Of a DNA stretch of 64,000 nt, positions 36,912 to 46,156 are shown piece after piece. Position 1 is the stretch's first letter; each line of letters begins with the position of its first letter. Location of the stretch: assembly GCA_965205965.1 (NCBI GenBank), contig CBDBHT010000004.1, positions 59,521 to 123,520 on the forward strand, in the 5' to 3' direction. Origin of the DNA: Bin55 sp965205965 (GTDB lineage Bacteria > Pseudomonadota > Gammaproteobacteria > Pseudomonadales > Azotimanducaceae). Made by a program: the position numbers and the translations under genes. The notes under the pieces are model-generated. The model saw only the letters and a program-made list of their open reading frames with translations. It did no database searches and had not been told where the DNA came from.

Positions 36912-37748
36912 ATGATCGGCTCCGGGGCAACCCTTTCGGTGAAGCACCCATGCGAAGCTACTTGAGGTGGGCCGTTCGAATGACTATCGCTCACTCCGTC
37001 CCCGGTCGGTGACGGACCGCGCTCTTCGGGATGCGATCGCGGGCATTTACGAACAGCATCCGTTCTACGGCAAGCGGCGCGTGCAGGTGGAACTGAGCAA
37101 GCAGGGACTGGAAGCGGGTGTCCGTCGCATCCGTAATCGGATGCGGGAGATGCATCTGGAGCCGATTCGTCCGAAGCCGCGAACGAGCGTATCGAGCCGG
37201 GCTCATGAGAAGTATCCGTATCTGCTGCGGAATCGTAAGATCGTGCGAAGCGACGAAGTGTGGGCTTCGGACCTCACGTACATTCCGATGCGTCGGGGAT
37301 ATGTGTACCTGACTTCGGTGATTGACTGGCACAGCCGTAAGGTGCTGTCGTGGCGGTTGTCCAACAGTCTGGACTCGCGCTTCTGCGTGGAAGCACTGAA
37401 GGAGGCTCTGGTGCGCTACGGCAAGCCGACCATCTTCAATACGGATCAGGGTTTCGCAGTACACCAGCGACAGCTTCCTGGATGTCCTCCGTGCGGCCGA
37501 GGTTGCGATCAGCATGGACGGCAAGGGTCGATGGCGCGACAACGTGAGAGTCGAGCGGCTGTGGCGTTCGGTGAAGTACGAGAGCGTGCATCTGCACGCC
37601 TGGAACGATCCGAAGGAGGCTCGGCAGGGGATCGATCGGGCGTTGGGTGGAGTTCTACAACCGGGAGCGACCGCATCAGGCATTGGGGTACCGAACACCC
37701 GACGATGTCTACTGGTCCGACCGGAAGGCATGGCGAAATGTGGCGTAA
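36912..37748 (+). pseudogene. IS3 orfB (rve integrase), frameshifted
   Basis: The integrase-type transposase subunit. Visible blocks are IYEQHPFYGKRRVQVELSKQ, EMHLEPIRPKPRTSV, VWASDLTYIPMRRGYVYLTS (first D), IFNTDQG (second D) and, in another frame, DNVRVERLWRSVKYE (E). Frames break near 36950, 37455 and 37645; the natural end after YWSDRKAWRNVA is at 37748. The orfA/orfB overlap is ATGA. Confidence 0.85.
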
Positions 37749-37767
37749 AAAGCGAAAAGCGAAAATT

Positions 37768-37793
37768 TTCACTACCCCCGCGGGGGTAGTGAA
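37768..37793. terminator. 26-base perfect palindrome at IS3 right end
   Basis: A TTCACTACCCCC arm followed by its exact complement, centred on CGCG, 20 bases after the orfB stop. The hairpin would be very stable and is probably a transcription barrier of the IS. There is no T-run on the plus side, so classic intrinsic termination is not certain. Confidence 0.45.
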
Positions 37794-37990
37794 GTCCGCT
37801 GGAGTGTATCTTAAATCTCGCGTTAATCCGTCTCAAGAAACCGCACCACCTCAATTGATCGGTGGAATAATGCTTGCTCTTTGCGTATTCAACAGTCTTA
37901 TAAAGCATTTTCTAGAAGCACTAAATTCAATGTGTCAATGAATAGGCGTCTGGGAAGACAAAGGTAGCATCAGCAGTAGAGAGGGAAGAA

Positions 37991-38431
37991 CTACGTCTCG
38001 GTAACAGCTAGACCAATAAGATTGGCTGCATCAAGATCGAAGGCCTCAGTGACCATATTGAAAAATTGGGCTTCTCGTGAAGAAATCCTGCCGTCTATTT
38101 TTATGACGTCTGCCAGTGCTTGTACGATGGTCAGCTTTTCTTGAGTGGTGATTTCACTTCCGATTCGAGATAAATAGCGTTGTAACGGTGCTTTCTCGAA
38201 AAGATGGGAATTGGCCGCAACCCGAACATCCGCGGCCGATACTGTTTGTCCGGTTACCTCCTGCACAATTTTCTGCACCAGCTCAACTTCGATGCGCTTG
38301 ATATTTGAATCAGCATTCGTCGCACGTGCCAAAGTCATCATCACTGCTTCATCTACAATTTTTTGTTTATCTTCTGCCGTTAATTTGGTGCCAAAAAATT
38401 TACAAATTGTGTCTAACGTTGCAATGCTCAT
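37991..38431 (-). CDS. TerB-like family protein
   Basis: A 146-residue, mostly helical acidic protein resembling the TerB/TerB-like (tellurite resistance B) fold. It has two repeats of a helix ending in an acidic metal-binding-like pattern: VMMTLARATNADSNIKRIEV and ALADVIKIDGRISSREAQFF, where D/E residues follow the A-x-A-D/K-D-G pattern. No ter genes are nearby, and such single TerB-like proteins are common with no known role. It starts at ATG 38431. Native composition. Confidence 0.7.
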   Translation of the reverse strand: MSIATLDTICKFFGTKLTAEDKQKIVDEAVMMTLARATNADSNIKRIEVELVQKIVQEVTGQTVSAADVRVAANSHLFEKAPLQRYLSRIGSEITTQEKLTIVQALADVIKIDGRISSREAQFFNMVTEAFDLDAANLIGLAVTET

Positions 38432-39048
38432 GAAACTTTATACTCTTTTGTCGGTAGTTGTAGGGGACGCCGCACAAATGTATAAATAGGGCGTTTTTTC
38501 GGCAACACAAGAGAATGCGCTCATCGTATAACGAAATTCAGATCTAATTGTTGGGTAATTTTAAAGGTACCTTGTTATGAACTGCGTTACGAAGTTGCCT
38601 TTTAACCAAATGCAAGTTTTTAAATTATTACAAAGATATTGATCGGATAGTTCATATCTTCTTCGGGTGCCTACAAAATAAGTCCGAGATTATACGTACA
38701 CGCTTATGCGGATGACCCAAACGCATTGAACAGCGAAATATACTCAACCGTAGAATAATCCGTCTGCCAATTGCATGGGAATATAAATAAAATCGAGCAA
38801 ACTGAAATCCATATCGTCACTACCAAGATCCATACGAGATATTGTCCGACAGTGGTGTTTGGAAGTAACGAATGTGGGCGGGAGATGCCCCTTACTATGC
38901 AATCTTTCCAAATCTTTAATGAACCACCCTACGGCAAATAACCAATCAGGGTAAGCGATAACATCATCACTCTCCATTTCTGAACAATTTACAATTACGA
39001 CACGAAGTGTGTAAGATTATACCCCTTTCCATCTAGAGATCTGTTAAG
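38432..39048. other. Mostly non-coding, one possible small ORF
   Basis: 620 AT-rich bases. The only frame worth noting is a 77-codon leftward one (38977-38744), listed separately. No IS ends or repeats are seen. Confidence 0.3.
38744..38977 (-). CDS. Hypothetical 77-aa protein
   Basis: A leftward frame beginning MESDDVIAYPDWLFAVGWFI, acidic and rich in aromatic residues, ending LADGLFYG. Amino-acid composition is protein-like and free of rare-codon clusters, but no family is recognised and no strong ribosome site precedes it. It could be a real small gene or the remnant of a larger one. Confidence 0.3.
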   Translation of the reverse strand: MESDDVIAYPDWLFAVGWFIKDLERLHSKGHLPPTFVTSKHHCRTISRMDLGSDDMDFSLLDFIYIPMQLADGLFYG

Positions 39049-39333
39049 TTGAGCATTTACAAGCATCGACAGGGTTCGTACCACAGTTACCGTGTAGCGA
39101 GATCGATTGATGGCACACTCCGACAGGCGTATTTTCCACTGACCGAACACGGGTATGAGCGAGCTATAGAACAGGACAGGTTGTGGGAATCGGAACAAAA
39201 GTCTGCTCAGCTGCATTTCACGGGTCCAGCACTCCGATGGACACCAAAAGACAAACAGGTTGCACGGGACATGAAAGGTCCGTTAGCAGTTGCATCGGTG
39301 CTTGCACGCAGAAGATCAAATGAATCTAATTGA
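39049..39333 (+). CDS. Hypothetical 94-aa basic protein
   Basis: Reads from a TTG as MSIYKHRQGSYHSYRVARSI, then FPLTEHGYERAIEQDRLWES and a basic tail with ARRRS. The YRV...YFPLT...GYE...A pattern resembles small proteins or N-terminal domains that bind DNA in other proteobacteria (integrase/AP2-like N-terminal strands), but I cannot name the family. It is adjacent to no related gene. The start is uncertain because no good ribosome site is visible. Confidence 0.5.
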   Translation: MSIYKHRQGSYHSYRVARSIDGTLRQAYFPLTEHGYERAIEQDRLWESEQKSAQLHFTGPALRWTPKDKQVARDMKGPLAVASVLARRRSNESN

Positions 39334-39416
39334 AATGAGTTTTTTAGATTTGGTTTGATTGAACTACTCGCGTTACTGAGCTATTAAGTGCAGACATTTT
39401 AAATGCATGATTTCAG

Positions 39417-40187
39417 CTACTTGGTGTCGACCCCAACGGGGCAATGATCTGATCCCTCGATATCAGGCCGGATAAAAGCATCCGTTATTTTACGGTCAGC
39501 GGACGGTGACGCCAACACATAGTCAATCCGCCATCCCACATTATTTCCCCTCGCATCTCCCCACTGCCGCCACCAAGTGTAGTGTCCAGTTTCATCTCTA
39601 TGCCGCGTACGAAACGCGTCTACCCAACCCACATCAAGCCAACGTGAAATTTCAGCTCGTTCCTCGGGTAGAAAACCGCTACTTTTTTGATTCGTTTTGG
39701 GCCTGGCCAAATCAATTTCCATGTGCGCGGTGTTGTAGTCTCCGACGACATAAATCGGCATAGAAGTACGGACTTTTTGAACGTGATCAAATACTTCGCG
39801 GTAGAACTCTAATTTATAGCCTACGCGGCTATTGTCTCGTTCCTTTCCACTACCTTTGGGAAAGTAAACCGAAGCGATGGCTAGCTTTCCAAAATGTGCA
39901 ATAATGAAGCGCCCTTCGGTATCGAATTTAGGAACGCCGAGTTCAGTTGATACCTTGGTAGGTTCCTGTCTCGTATAGATAGCAACGCCCGCGTACCCTG
40001 GCCGTTCTGCAGGGCAGAAGTATGTGAACCATCCATCTGGCTTTCGCACATTTGGCTCCAGCTGTTCAGGATAAGCTCGTACTTCCTGTAATGCCAATAC
40101 GTCGGCTTGGCAAGTATTCAAGAACTTCAGAAAACCCTTCTTCGTGCATGCACGAAGGCCGTTAACATTCCAACTTACAATTCGCAT
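39417..40187 (-). CDS. xthA: Exodeoxyribonuclease III (AP endonuclease family)
   Basis: A 256-residue Mg-dependent nuclease for base-excision repair that cleaves at abasic sites and removes 3' blocks. Active-site blocks: MRIVSWNVNGLRA at the start, the metal-binding glutamate in LALQEVRA, the YAGVAIYT strand, VVGDYNTAHMEIDLARPK (catalytic D/N), WRIDYVLAS, and the terminal SDHCPVGV with the catalytic histidine. It starts two bases after the MFS gene ends, with a ribosome site (AAGGAG) inside the MFS stop region, so the two are cotranscribed. I use xthA for the family; the length and sequence also fit the ExoA branch. Confidence 0.93.
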   Translation of the reverse strand: MRIVSWNVNGLRACTKKGFLKFLNTCQADVLALQEVRAYPEQLEPNVRKPDGWFTYFCPAERPGYAGVAIYTRQEPTKVSTELGVPKFDTEGRFIIAHFGKLAIASVYFPKGSGKERDNSRVGYKLEFYREVFDHVQKVRTSMPIYVVGDYNTAHMEIDLARPKTNQKSSGFLPEERAEISRWLDVGWVDAFRTRHRDETGHYTWWRQWGDARGNNVGWRIDYVLASPSADRKITDAFIRPDIEGSDHCPVGVDTK

Positions 40188-40188
40188 A

Positions 40189-41493
40189 TCACTCCTTGTT
40201 TTTTGCCAAATCGAGACTTACAAGCCTCACACGCTCTGGCCTCTTAGCCATTAAAAAGCAAAAAGAACCAAACACCGAGACAAAGGCCATAGTGCTAAAC
40301 CCTAATATGTAGTTGTGTGTGATATCTGCCATGAAGCCAGTCACTAATGCCCCTGTAGACATCCCCACCATCACAATAAGTGATGAAAACCCCATAATCG
40401 TCCCAAAGGAGCTAGTTCCAAAATAGTCAGCCCTCAGTGCAATCATTAGTGGTCCACGCACTCCCCATCCGAGTCCATGGAGCACTGCAAAAACGACCAC
40501 CATTTGCCAATTTACGGCAAACGTTACGAATAACAAAGCAATAGCGTGTGATATGAGACAAGTCGCACAGATAATTCTCTTTTCAAAGCGGTCGCCTAGA
40601 TACCCTCCGATGGCCTGACCGGCGAGTTGGCAGGCGGTCATAAGAGCAATCACAAATCCCGCATGAGCTAGCGAATAATGCAATCCCTCAGTCAAATGAA
40701 ATACGACATGCACGGATACTGCAGAAACTATAAGTAGAGACAAGGCATGTCCCGCAGAAATCAACCAAAAAGCTCTTGTACGGAGCGCCTGTCTCGCAGA
40801 CATATCCAGCACTGGAGATTTGTCGGAATGCGCTGGTTGTGAACGTCCTCCTGGATTGTATCCATCAGGATGGAATCGGTAGCTTTGCGGTCTGTGGCGT
40901 ACAACGAAGGAAAGTGGTATTCCTACGATCAAAATCATTATTCCGGATAACAATGCCGTCGTACGCCAGCCGAGAGTGGCGAGCGCAAAAATAACGATAG
41001 GGATACAAATCCCAGAAAGCGCATAACCCATCTGCGAGATTGCTATAGCTTTTGATCGATGATGATCGAACCATTGAACGATGGGCACCATGAGCGTCAA
41101 AAATCCACCGAGGCTTGAGCCAATCGCGATTAGCAACCACGAAGCATAAAAACCCAAGATTGAATCAATTTGGCTAAAAACAATGAAACCGATGCCGAAA
41201 AGAATGTGGCCGATGACTAATACAATACGTGGTCCATAGCGGTCCGCTAACCATCCCTGCAATGGTCCAAGCAGGCCGCTTTCGACACGAGTCATCGCAA
41301 AAGCCCCAGCCAATAGCGATTTACTCCAGCCAAAGTCTTGGTGTAGTAATACGGCGTAAGCACCATACGACTGCATCATAAAAATTCCGGCGAGAAATTG
41401 AATACAAGCTGCGCTGAGAACAATCCACCATCCATAAAAAACATGACCGTGAGGACAAACGACCTCATTGAACTTAAGCCGAAGGGCTAGCAA
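40189..41493 (-). CDS. MFS transporter, OFA/monocarboxylate-like
   Basis: A 434-residue integral membrane protein with about 12 helices. The opening FYGWWIVLSAACIQFLAGIF and the GWLADRYGPR loop between helices 2 and 3 are typical of the oxalate/formate and monocarboxylate porter-like branch. GWGVRGPLMIALRADYFG is the equivalent loop in the second half. Substrate is unknown. The gene lies downstream of larE with a 256-base gap and just upstream of xthA. A link to lactate via the lar genes is tempting but unsupported by spacing. Confidence 0.85.
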   Translation of the reverse strand: MLALRLKFNEVVCPHGHVFYGWWIVLSAACIQFLAGIFMMQSYGAYAVLLHQDFGWSKSLLAGAFAMTRVESGLLGPLQGWLADRYGPRIVLVIGHILFGIGFIVFSQIDSILGFYASWLLIAIGSSLGGFLTLMVPIVQWFDHHRSKAIAISQMGYALSGICIPIVIFALATLGWRTTALLSGIMILIVGIPLSFVVRHRPQSYRFHPDGYNPGGRSQPAHSDKSPVLDMSARQALRTRAFWLISAGHALSLLIVSAVSVHVVFHLTEGLHYSLAHAGFVIALMTACQLAGQAIGGYLGDRFEKRIICATCLISHAIALLFVTFAVNWQMVVVFAVLHGLGWGVRGPLMIALRADYFGTSSFGTIMGFSSLIVMVGMSTGALVTGFMADITHNYILGFSTMAFVSVFGSFCFLMAKRPERVRLVSLDLAKNKE

Positions 41494-41749
41494 AACAATC
41501 GCTCCGAGTTGGCGGTAGAGATGTTACGAAAAGTACTTCCGATCAATGGGAAAGCATTCCCTATTTAATGGTACTGAAAGCGCATTTTCAGTCGCACGTG
41601 GAGGGTGAGGCATTGTTGGCCCAACCAATTGTATTCGGTAAAGTCTACGTGAAGTTGCGGTAAGATCTATAAGCAGCAAAAGTTTAAAATCAATACTGAC
41701 GAAATACAATAAATCGCTAACTATCGGGCATGTAATTTATGTTTTTCGC

Positions 41750-42592
41750 TTACGATTCCAAGTGAACTGCTTCTATAACACCTTCGTTAAGTGACCCTGA
41801 CCGAAATCCACTAAGGTCAAGCGATATAAAACGATACCCGCATGCACGAATTTTGAATTGCAACTGCTCTCCAATGTCTAGTGCACGATGCATTTCAGAT
41901 GGAATCAGCTCGATTCTCGCGACCTCACCGTGATGCCGTACCCGAAATTGAGTGAACCCTAAGTCGGCTAATACATTTTCCGCTTGCTCAATTTGGTTGA
42001 GAATGTCTTCAGTAATACCTGAACCGTATGGTACACGACTAGCAAGACACGCAGCTTGGGGTTTTTCTGCATTTTCCATCCCTAAGTACCTTGCTAGCTT
42101 CCGTATATCTTGTTTGTAAAACTCGGCTTCTACAAGGGGCGAGCGGACCTTGAAGTCTTCAGCTACCATGAGACCTGGTCGATGATCACTTAAATCATCG
42201 ACGTTTGTTCCATTAAGAATAACCGGGTAGTCCTCATTGCTTGCAATTTCAGATAAACTGGAATAGAGTGATGCTTTACAATAAAAACACCGGTTTATCG
42301 GATTTGCTTGGTATTTACTTTTCGAGAGTTCGTCAGTAAAGACCACACGATGGTTGAGTCCCCACTTTTTCGCAAGGTCTTTGGTTAACTGCAAATCGCT
42401 TCTTTTAATACTACGTGAGCCGGACGTTACGGCAAGCGCATTTTCGCCAAGTTCTTGATTTGTGACGAACGCTACGAGCGAACTATCTACACCACCTGAG
42501 AAAGCAATGATCGCGCGACACATTCCTTTAATAGAATTTTGTAATCTATTGTATTTATTAAATAGATCATCTGATAAATTCAGTCTAGACAT
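41750..42592 (-). CDS. larE: ATP-dependent sacrificial sulfur transferase LarE
   Basis: The last enzyme of nickel-pincer nucleotide synthesis. It adenylates the pincer precursor and donates sulfur from its own cysteine. The PP-loop SGGVDSS is at residues 32-38. The sacrificial cysteine is C182 in PQAACLASRVPYGSGIT, so this is the single-use cysteine type and not the cluster-binding type. A further NRCFYCK motif is at 100-106. Length 280 residues is normal. The start lies eight bases after the larB stop. Confidence 0.93.
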   Translation of the reverse strand: MSRLNLSDDLFNKYNRLQNSIKGMCRAIIAFSGGVDSSLVAFVTNQELGENALAVTSGSRSIKRSDLQLTKDLAKKWGLNHRVVFTDELSKSKYQANPINRCFYCKASLYSSLSEIASNEDYPVILNGTNVDDLSDHRPGLMVAEDFKVRSPLVEAEFYKQDIRKLARYLGMENAEKPQAACLASRVPYGSGITEDILNQIEQAENVLADLGFTQFRVRHHGEVARIELIPSEMHRALDIGEQLQFKIRACGYRFISLDLSGFRSGSLNEGVIEAVHLES

Positions 42593-42600
42593 GGGCTAAG

Positions 42601-43341
42601 TTAAAGACGATTAATACGATTGGCAAGGAATCCTGCACCAAACCCATTGTCAATATTTACAACAGAAATTCCAGGGGTGCAGCTCGTGAGCATCCCGAGT
42701 AATGCAGCAAGACCATCAAAAGATGCGCCATATCCAACACTGGTAGGCACTGCAATGACGGGCTTGTTAACCAAGCCTCCTACTACACTCGGCAATGCAC
42801 CCTCCATTCCTGCAACTACTATGATGGCTCGACATTTCTGCATTTCATCCATTCTATTGAAGAGGCGATGAATGCCAGCGACGCCCACATCTTGTATCCT
42901 CAATACGGGACTACCGTAAAATTCCGCGGTAATGCCGGCTTCTTCCGCGATACGCTGGTCACTCGTACCAGCCGTCACTACAGCTACGGAAGTACTGGCA
43001 GGCTTAGTTTTACTGTTCTGGAACCATGCCATTTGTGCGATTTCTGAGATCTCTATACCAGAGAACTTCTCTTGCAGCGTTCTTATTGCCTCCAAATCAA
43101 GCCGAGTTGCCAGTACGTTGTGACCTGAATTAGCAATTTTTTCAAATGCCAAACTGATCTGTTCGGTGGTTTTACCTGTGCCATAAATGACTTCTGCTGC
43201 TCCAGTTCTGCGATACCGGTCATAGTCGATAGTAAGACCAAGATCTGTTTCGTACCGAATTGCTCGGATTGCGGCAATACACTCCTGCAAATCCACCAAC
43301 CCATTGCGATAAGAGTCAAGAATCGATGCAATGTCCTTCAT
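42601..43341 (-). CDS. larB: Pyridinium-3,5-biscarboxylic acid mononucleotide synthase LarB
   Basis: A 246-residue enzyme that carboxylates and hydrolyses nicotinate adenine dinucleotide as the first step to the nickel-pincer cofactor. The C-terminal half is PurE-like: VAVVTAGTSDQRIAEEA, DVGVAGIHRLF, CRAIIVVAGMEGALPSVVGG and KPVIAVPTSVGYGASFDG. The N-terminal part contains EVIYGTGKT. Its ATG overlaps the larC stop by four bases. Confidence 0.94.
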   Translation of the reverse strand: MKDIASILDSYRNGLVDLQECIAAIRAIRYETDLGLTIDYDRYRRTGAAEVIYGTGKTTEQISLAFEKIANSGHNVLATRLDLEAIRTLQEKFSGIEISEIAQMAWFQNSKTKPASTSVAVVTAGTSDQRIAEEAGITAEFYGSPVLRIQDVGVAGIHRLFNRMDEMQKCRAIIVVAGMEGALPSVVGGLVNKPVIAVPTSVGYGASFDGLAALLGMLTSCTPGISVVNIDNGFGAGFLANRINRL

Positions 43342-44534
43342 TGATCTAAGTAAGCCTGTACCTCACGGTCCACGCGCTTCTTCAATTCGATATATTCGAT
43401 ATCGTTCTCGCGAGCTAATTGAGCAATGTCGTTGTGCTCAGTTTTCCAGCGTCTTCGTCCGTTGGGCATCCAGGCGATCTTGACGCCCACGCTCCCAAAG
43501 CTCGTTTTTAGGGTTTGTTCCTCTTGTGGAAGTTTAAATTTCGTAATGGGATGCGTTCGAGTACCTAAAGAAGTCGATGAAGAGAGTAGGGTACTTATGA
43601 GCGTTTGTTGGTCTTCGACATCGGCAATCACTGAAACTTTGATTGCCGGTCGAGATTTTTTCATCACGATTGGCGTCAGAAACACGTCTTTCGCTCCATG
43701 TGCAAAAAGATTCTCAATAAGCGGCTCAAATGCTTCCGGACTCATGTCATCAATATTACATTCAATTTCAACATTATCGATAGTTCTTATAGCTTCACTC
43801 TCATTGCTTGTTCCCAACGACAGTCGTAAAACATTCGGTCTTTGGAAATCCTTAAAACCAATTCCATAACCAATCTTAGTAATATAGAAGCACCGCGGAG
43901 GACTATATGTATTCACAATGGAGGAAAGGATCGCTGCACCCGTCGGCGTTGTTGCTTCTCCATCAACACCACCTCGGTTCGTTGGCGTTTGTTTCAGTAA
44001 TTCAGCTGTGGCTGGGGCAGGCACTGGCATCGTCCCGTGAGCACATTCAACTATTCCGCTTCCAAGTTCTATAGGACCACAGTAGACGTGCGACGGTGAC
44101 AAATAGTCGATTCCAATTGCAGCTCCAACCACGTCCACGATCGTATCAGTAGCACCAACTTCGTGAAAATGAACTTTGTCAATGTCAATACCATGAACTT
44201 TGGCTTCTGCTTCTGCGAGCAAGTGGAACGTTCGAGTAGATATCGATTCGATATTTTCGTTAAATTCAGACTGCTGGATGATGGAAATAATATCTGGTAA
44301 CCGCCGATGTGGGTGTGGGTGATCCCGTATGAACGAAATCGTCGCACGTACACCCTCTATACCTTGTTTCCTTCTACGATCAAAATGAATAGTGAATTCA
44401 TCTTCGATCTGCAAGCGATCCAAGTGATTTTGCAAATACTCAGCGGGCACTCCTAAATCGACGAGTGCACCGAGGTGCATATCACCGGATATACCGCTAA
44501 AGCACTCGTACAATAACGCGGATAGTTTATCCAC
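43338..44534 (-). CDS. larC: Nickel-insertion protein LarC
   Basis: The CTP-dependent cyclometallase that inserts nickel into the pincer nucleotide. The 398-residue frame covers both halves without interruption, unlike Lactobacillus where larC is read by frameshift. N-terminal blocks are YECFSGISGDMHLGALVDLG and KVHFHEVGATDTIVDVVG. The middle has the GVDGEATTPTGAAIL region. The C-terminal half includes TIDNVEIECNIDDMSPEAF and KKSRPAIKVSV. It begins eight bases after the Fe-S aldo/keto reductase and overlaps larB, placing it second in a four-gene unit. Confidence 0.94.
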   Translation of the reverse strand: MDKLSALLYECFSGISGDMHLGALVDLGVPAEYLQNHLDRLQIEDEFTIHFDRRRKQGIEGVRATISFIRDHPHPHRRLPDIISIIQQSEFNENIESISTRTFHLLAEAEAKVHGIDIDKVHFHEVGATDTIVDVVGAAIGIDYLSPSHVYCGPIELGSGIVECAHGTMPVPAPATAELLKQTPTNRGGVDGEATTPTGAAILSSIVNTYSPPRCFYITKIGYGIGFKDFQRPNVLRLSLGTSNESEAIRTIDNVEIECNIDDMSPEAFEPLIENLFAHGAKDVFLTPIVMKKSRPAIKVSVIADVEDQQTLISTLLSSSTSLGTRTHPITKFKLPQEEQTLKTSFGSVGVKIAWMPNGRRRWKTEHNDIAQLARENDIEYIELKKRVDREVQAYLDQ

Positions 44535-44542
44535 GGGCTCAA

Positions 44543-45772
44543 TTATGACAACATCGTATGCGTCGCTTCACAAAGCTCGTTGATAGCCAGTCCATGCGTG
44601 CACGCGTTCTTGCATGGTTCTCCCGAACATGATAGGCAGGCAGCAGCGTTTTGCTCAATCAGGTTGTACTCCTCTCGTGCAAGCGTCAAATTTCGATAGT
44701 CGGTCGCGTACATCCGAGTGCGCAGTACTTCAGAGATCTGCACCCCATAAGGGCAGGCACCAGAACAGTCGTTACAAGCGTGTTCACAATACGATCCTGC
44801 ATTGAGTTTGGCATATAACTCCAGTAATTCATAATCGCCATACGCTACGTCTCTAGAGCCAGATGCACCAAGATATTCATCAATTTGATCCTTTCCGTCG
44901 TTCATCGTAACAACGACTGCATCAACGTTTTTATTGGAAAGTACCCAACGAAAAGCCGCCTGGGCAAATGTTGATCCTTCCGTTTCATAAGGTCGCATGT
45001 CGTTCAGCCGCGCACCACGCAACGTTTTCATGACGGTTACCCCCACATCGTTTTCCTTAGCTTTTTCTAATAGACGTGGAAGTTCTGGCTGGATTGCAAC
45101 AAAATCCATTCTCTGTGTAAACTTAGCGAGGAAGTTGGGGTCCTGTCCGAAGTTGTAGGCGACGAGAACGACATCCGTCCAATCTTGATTGAGCCCGTAC
45201 TCAAGGCACTCGGCAAGCCGTCCCGCGTGACCTGACATTCCAGAAAATCGAATCTTGCCACTGCTCTTCGCTTGCTCAACGAATTTGGTCCACTCTTCCG
45301 ACTGAATGCGCCCCAGATCATTGACGGCGTGACACATGTAAATATCGACATAGTCGGTCTGTAGTCTCTTCAATGACTGATGTAAGGTCGCCATGATTTC
45401 ATCGGCGGTTGTGTCTGTCCTTGTGACCATCTTTGAAACGATGTGCACGTCCTTTCGTGTACCTTTCAGAGCTTGGCCGAGTGCTATTTCCGAAGCCCCT
45501 CCACGATAACTATCCGCACTATCGAAGTAATTAACTCCACGATCTAGCGCGTGGTGCACGAGACTAATTTGGCTTGGATCAAGCGCACTGGACCCAAAAG
45601 AGATGTCTGAAATCTCAAGGCCCGTCCTACCAAGGCGATTGTACGACTTAACCTTAGACGTCTCCGTTAAATCTTTCGATGCGTGTGCTACCTTCGGTAA
45701 CAAACTTCCTGTTATCCCAGATACCGCACTCCATTTGAGAAATTCTCTTCTGTTGGCTTGACCATCAGGCAT
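44543..45772 (-). CDS. Tat-exported aldo/keto reductase with two [4Fe-4S] motifs
   Basis: A 409-residue protein. A twin-arginine signal is visible (NRREFLKWSAVSGITGSLLP, cleavage near AHA at 31), pointing to folding with cofactor in the cytoplasm and export. The aldo/keto reductase barrel carries D84 (YFDSADSY), Y89 and K114, with the histidine in YMCHAV. The C-terminal domain holds ferredoxin-type cysteines CEHACNDCSGACP and CLSCSGEPCKNAC. Such proteins are widespread but largely uncharacterised. It is the first gene of the larCBE unit, which suggests a functional link to nickel-pincer enzymes or their substrate; that link is inference. Confidence 0.9.
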   Translation of the reverse strand: MPDGQANRREFLKWSAVSGITGSLLPKVAHASKDLTETSKVKSYNRLGRTGLEISDISFGSSALDPSQISLVHHALDRGVNYFDSADSYRGGASEIALGQALKGTRKDVHIVSKMVTRTDTTADEIMATLHQSLKRLQTDYVDIYMCHAVNDLGRIQSEEWTKFVEQAKSSGKIRFSGMSGHAGRLAECLEYGLNQDWTDVVLVAYNFGQDPNFLAKFTQRMDFVAIQPELPRLLEKAKENDVGVTVMKTLRGARLNDMRPYETEGSTFAQAAFRWVLSNKNVDAVVVTMNDGKDQIDEYLGASGSRDVAYGDYELLELYAKLNAGSYCEHACNDCSGACPYGVQISEVLRTRMYATDYRNLTLAREEYNLIEQNAAACLSCSGEPCKNACTHGLAINELCEATHTMLS

Positions 45773-46156
45773 GCCATAACCTCATTGGTACGTGAAGTTA
45801 ATGACATAATACTGACTTAGTATTTGTTGGCAACTTTCTACGAGAAAGATCTTTGGCCTGACGAGAGCATTGTTTTCAAGACATGCCTTTTTCTTCTTTT
45901 GGGGTCGTAATCGTCAAATAAAAAAACTATGTCAACGAATTGATGGATAGAATAAGTATCGATGATCGTGTTGGAATGAACGCACAGCATCGTTTCAAGA
46001 AGTTCAACGACTATCCTCAGGCATTGTATTGTGATGCACATTAAACGATATCTTGCACGGCATTTCATTAGAGAAACGTGAACACGTACAAGTATTAAAT
46101 CGCTTCCAACGGGTACAGGGCAGTACGATCTAGTCATTTCTGTATTTGATGCTTCG
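45773..46156. other. Divergent intergenic region
   Basis: 384 AT-rich bases between the leftward Fe-S reductase/lar unit and the rightward methyltransferase. Both promoters should be here, but no clear boxes stand out. A 110-codon leftward frame (46170-45838) overlaps the methyltransferase start and is judged non-coding. Confidence 0.35.

Larger units (their letters stand above)
35007..36915 (+). pseudogene. IS3 orfA (helix-turn-helix), split
   Basis: The first part (35007-35191) reads MTTMVKSKRRRHSSEFKFKV and continues AELSSRFELQSTQLQQWKKM to VFER, the usual IS3 DNA-binding subunit. The second part (36777-36915) reads the leucine-zipper-like NELHRKIGERTMERDFLKEK and ends WIDLGERR with a TGA that overlaps the orfB ATG (ATGA at 36912-36915). 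The IS4-like insert duplicates TGTTTGAACG within the VFER codons. Confidence 0.85.
34935..37817 (+). mobile_element. IS3 family element interrupted by an IS4-like element
   Basis: The left end is near TGCGGAAAAATGGGACACG (34935). Inside both ends lies the inverted repeat TTTAAGATACAC (34968 and complement ending about 37813). orfA starts at 35007, is cut at 35191 by the IS4-like element (35192-36766), and resumes at 36777; orfB follows. Without the insert the element is about 1.3 kb. The right terminus is not certain. Confidence 0.8.
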
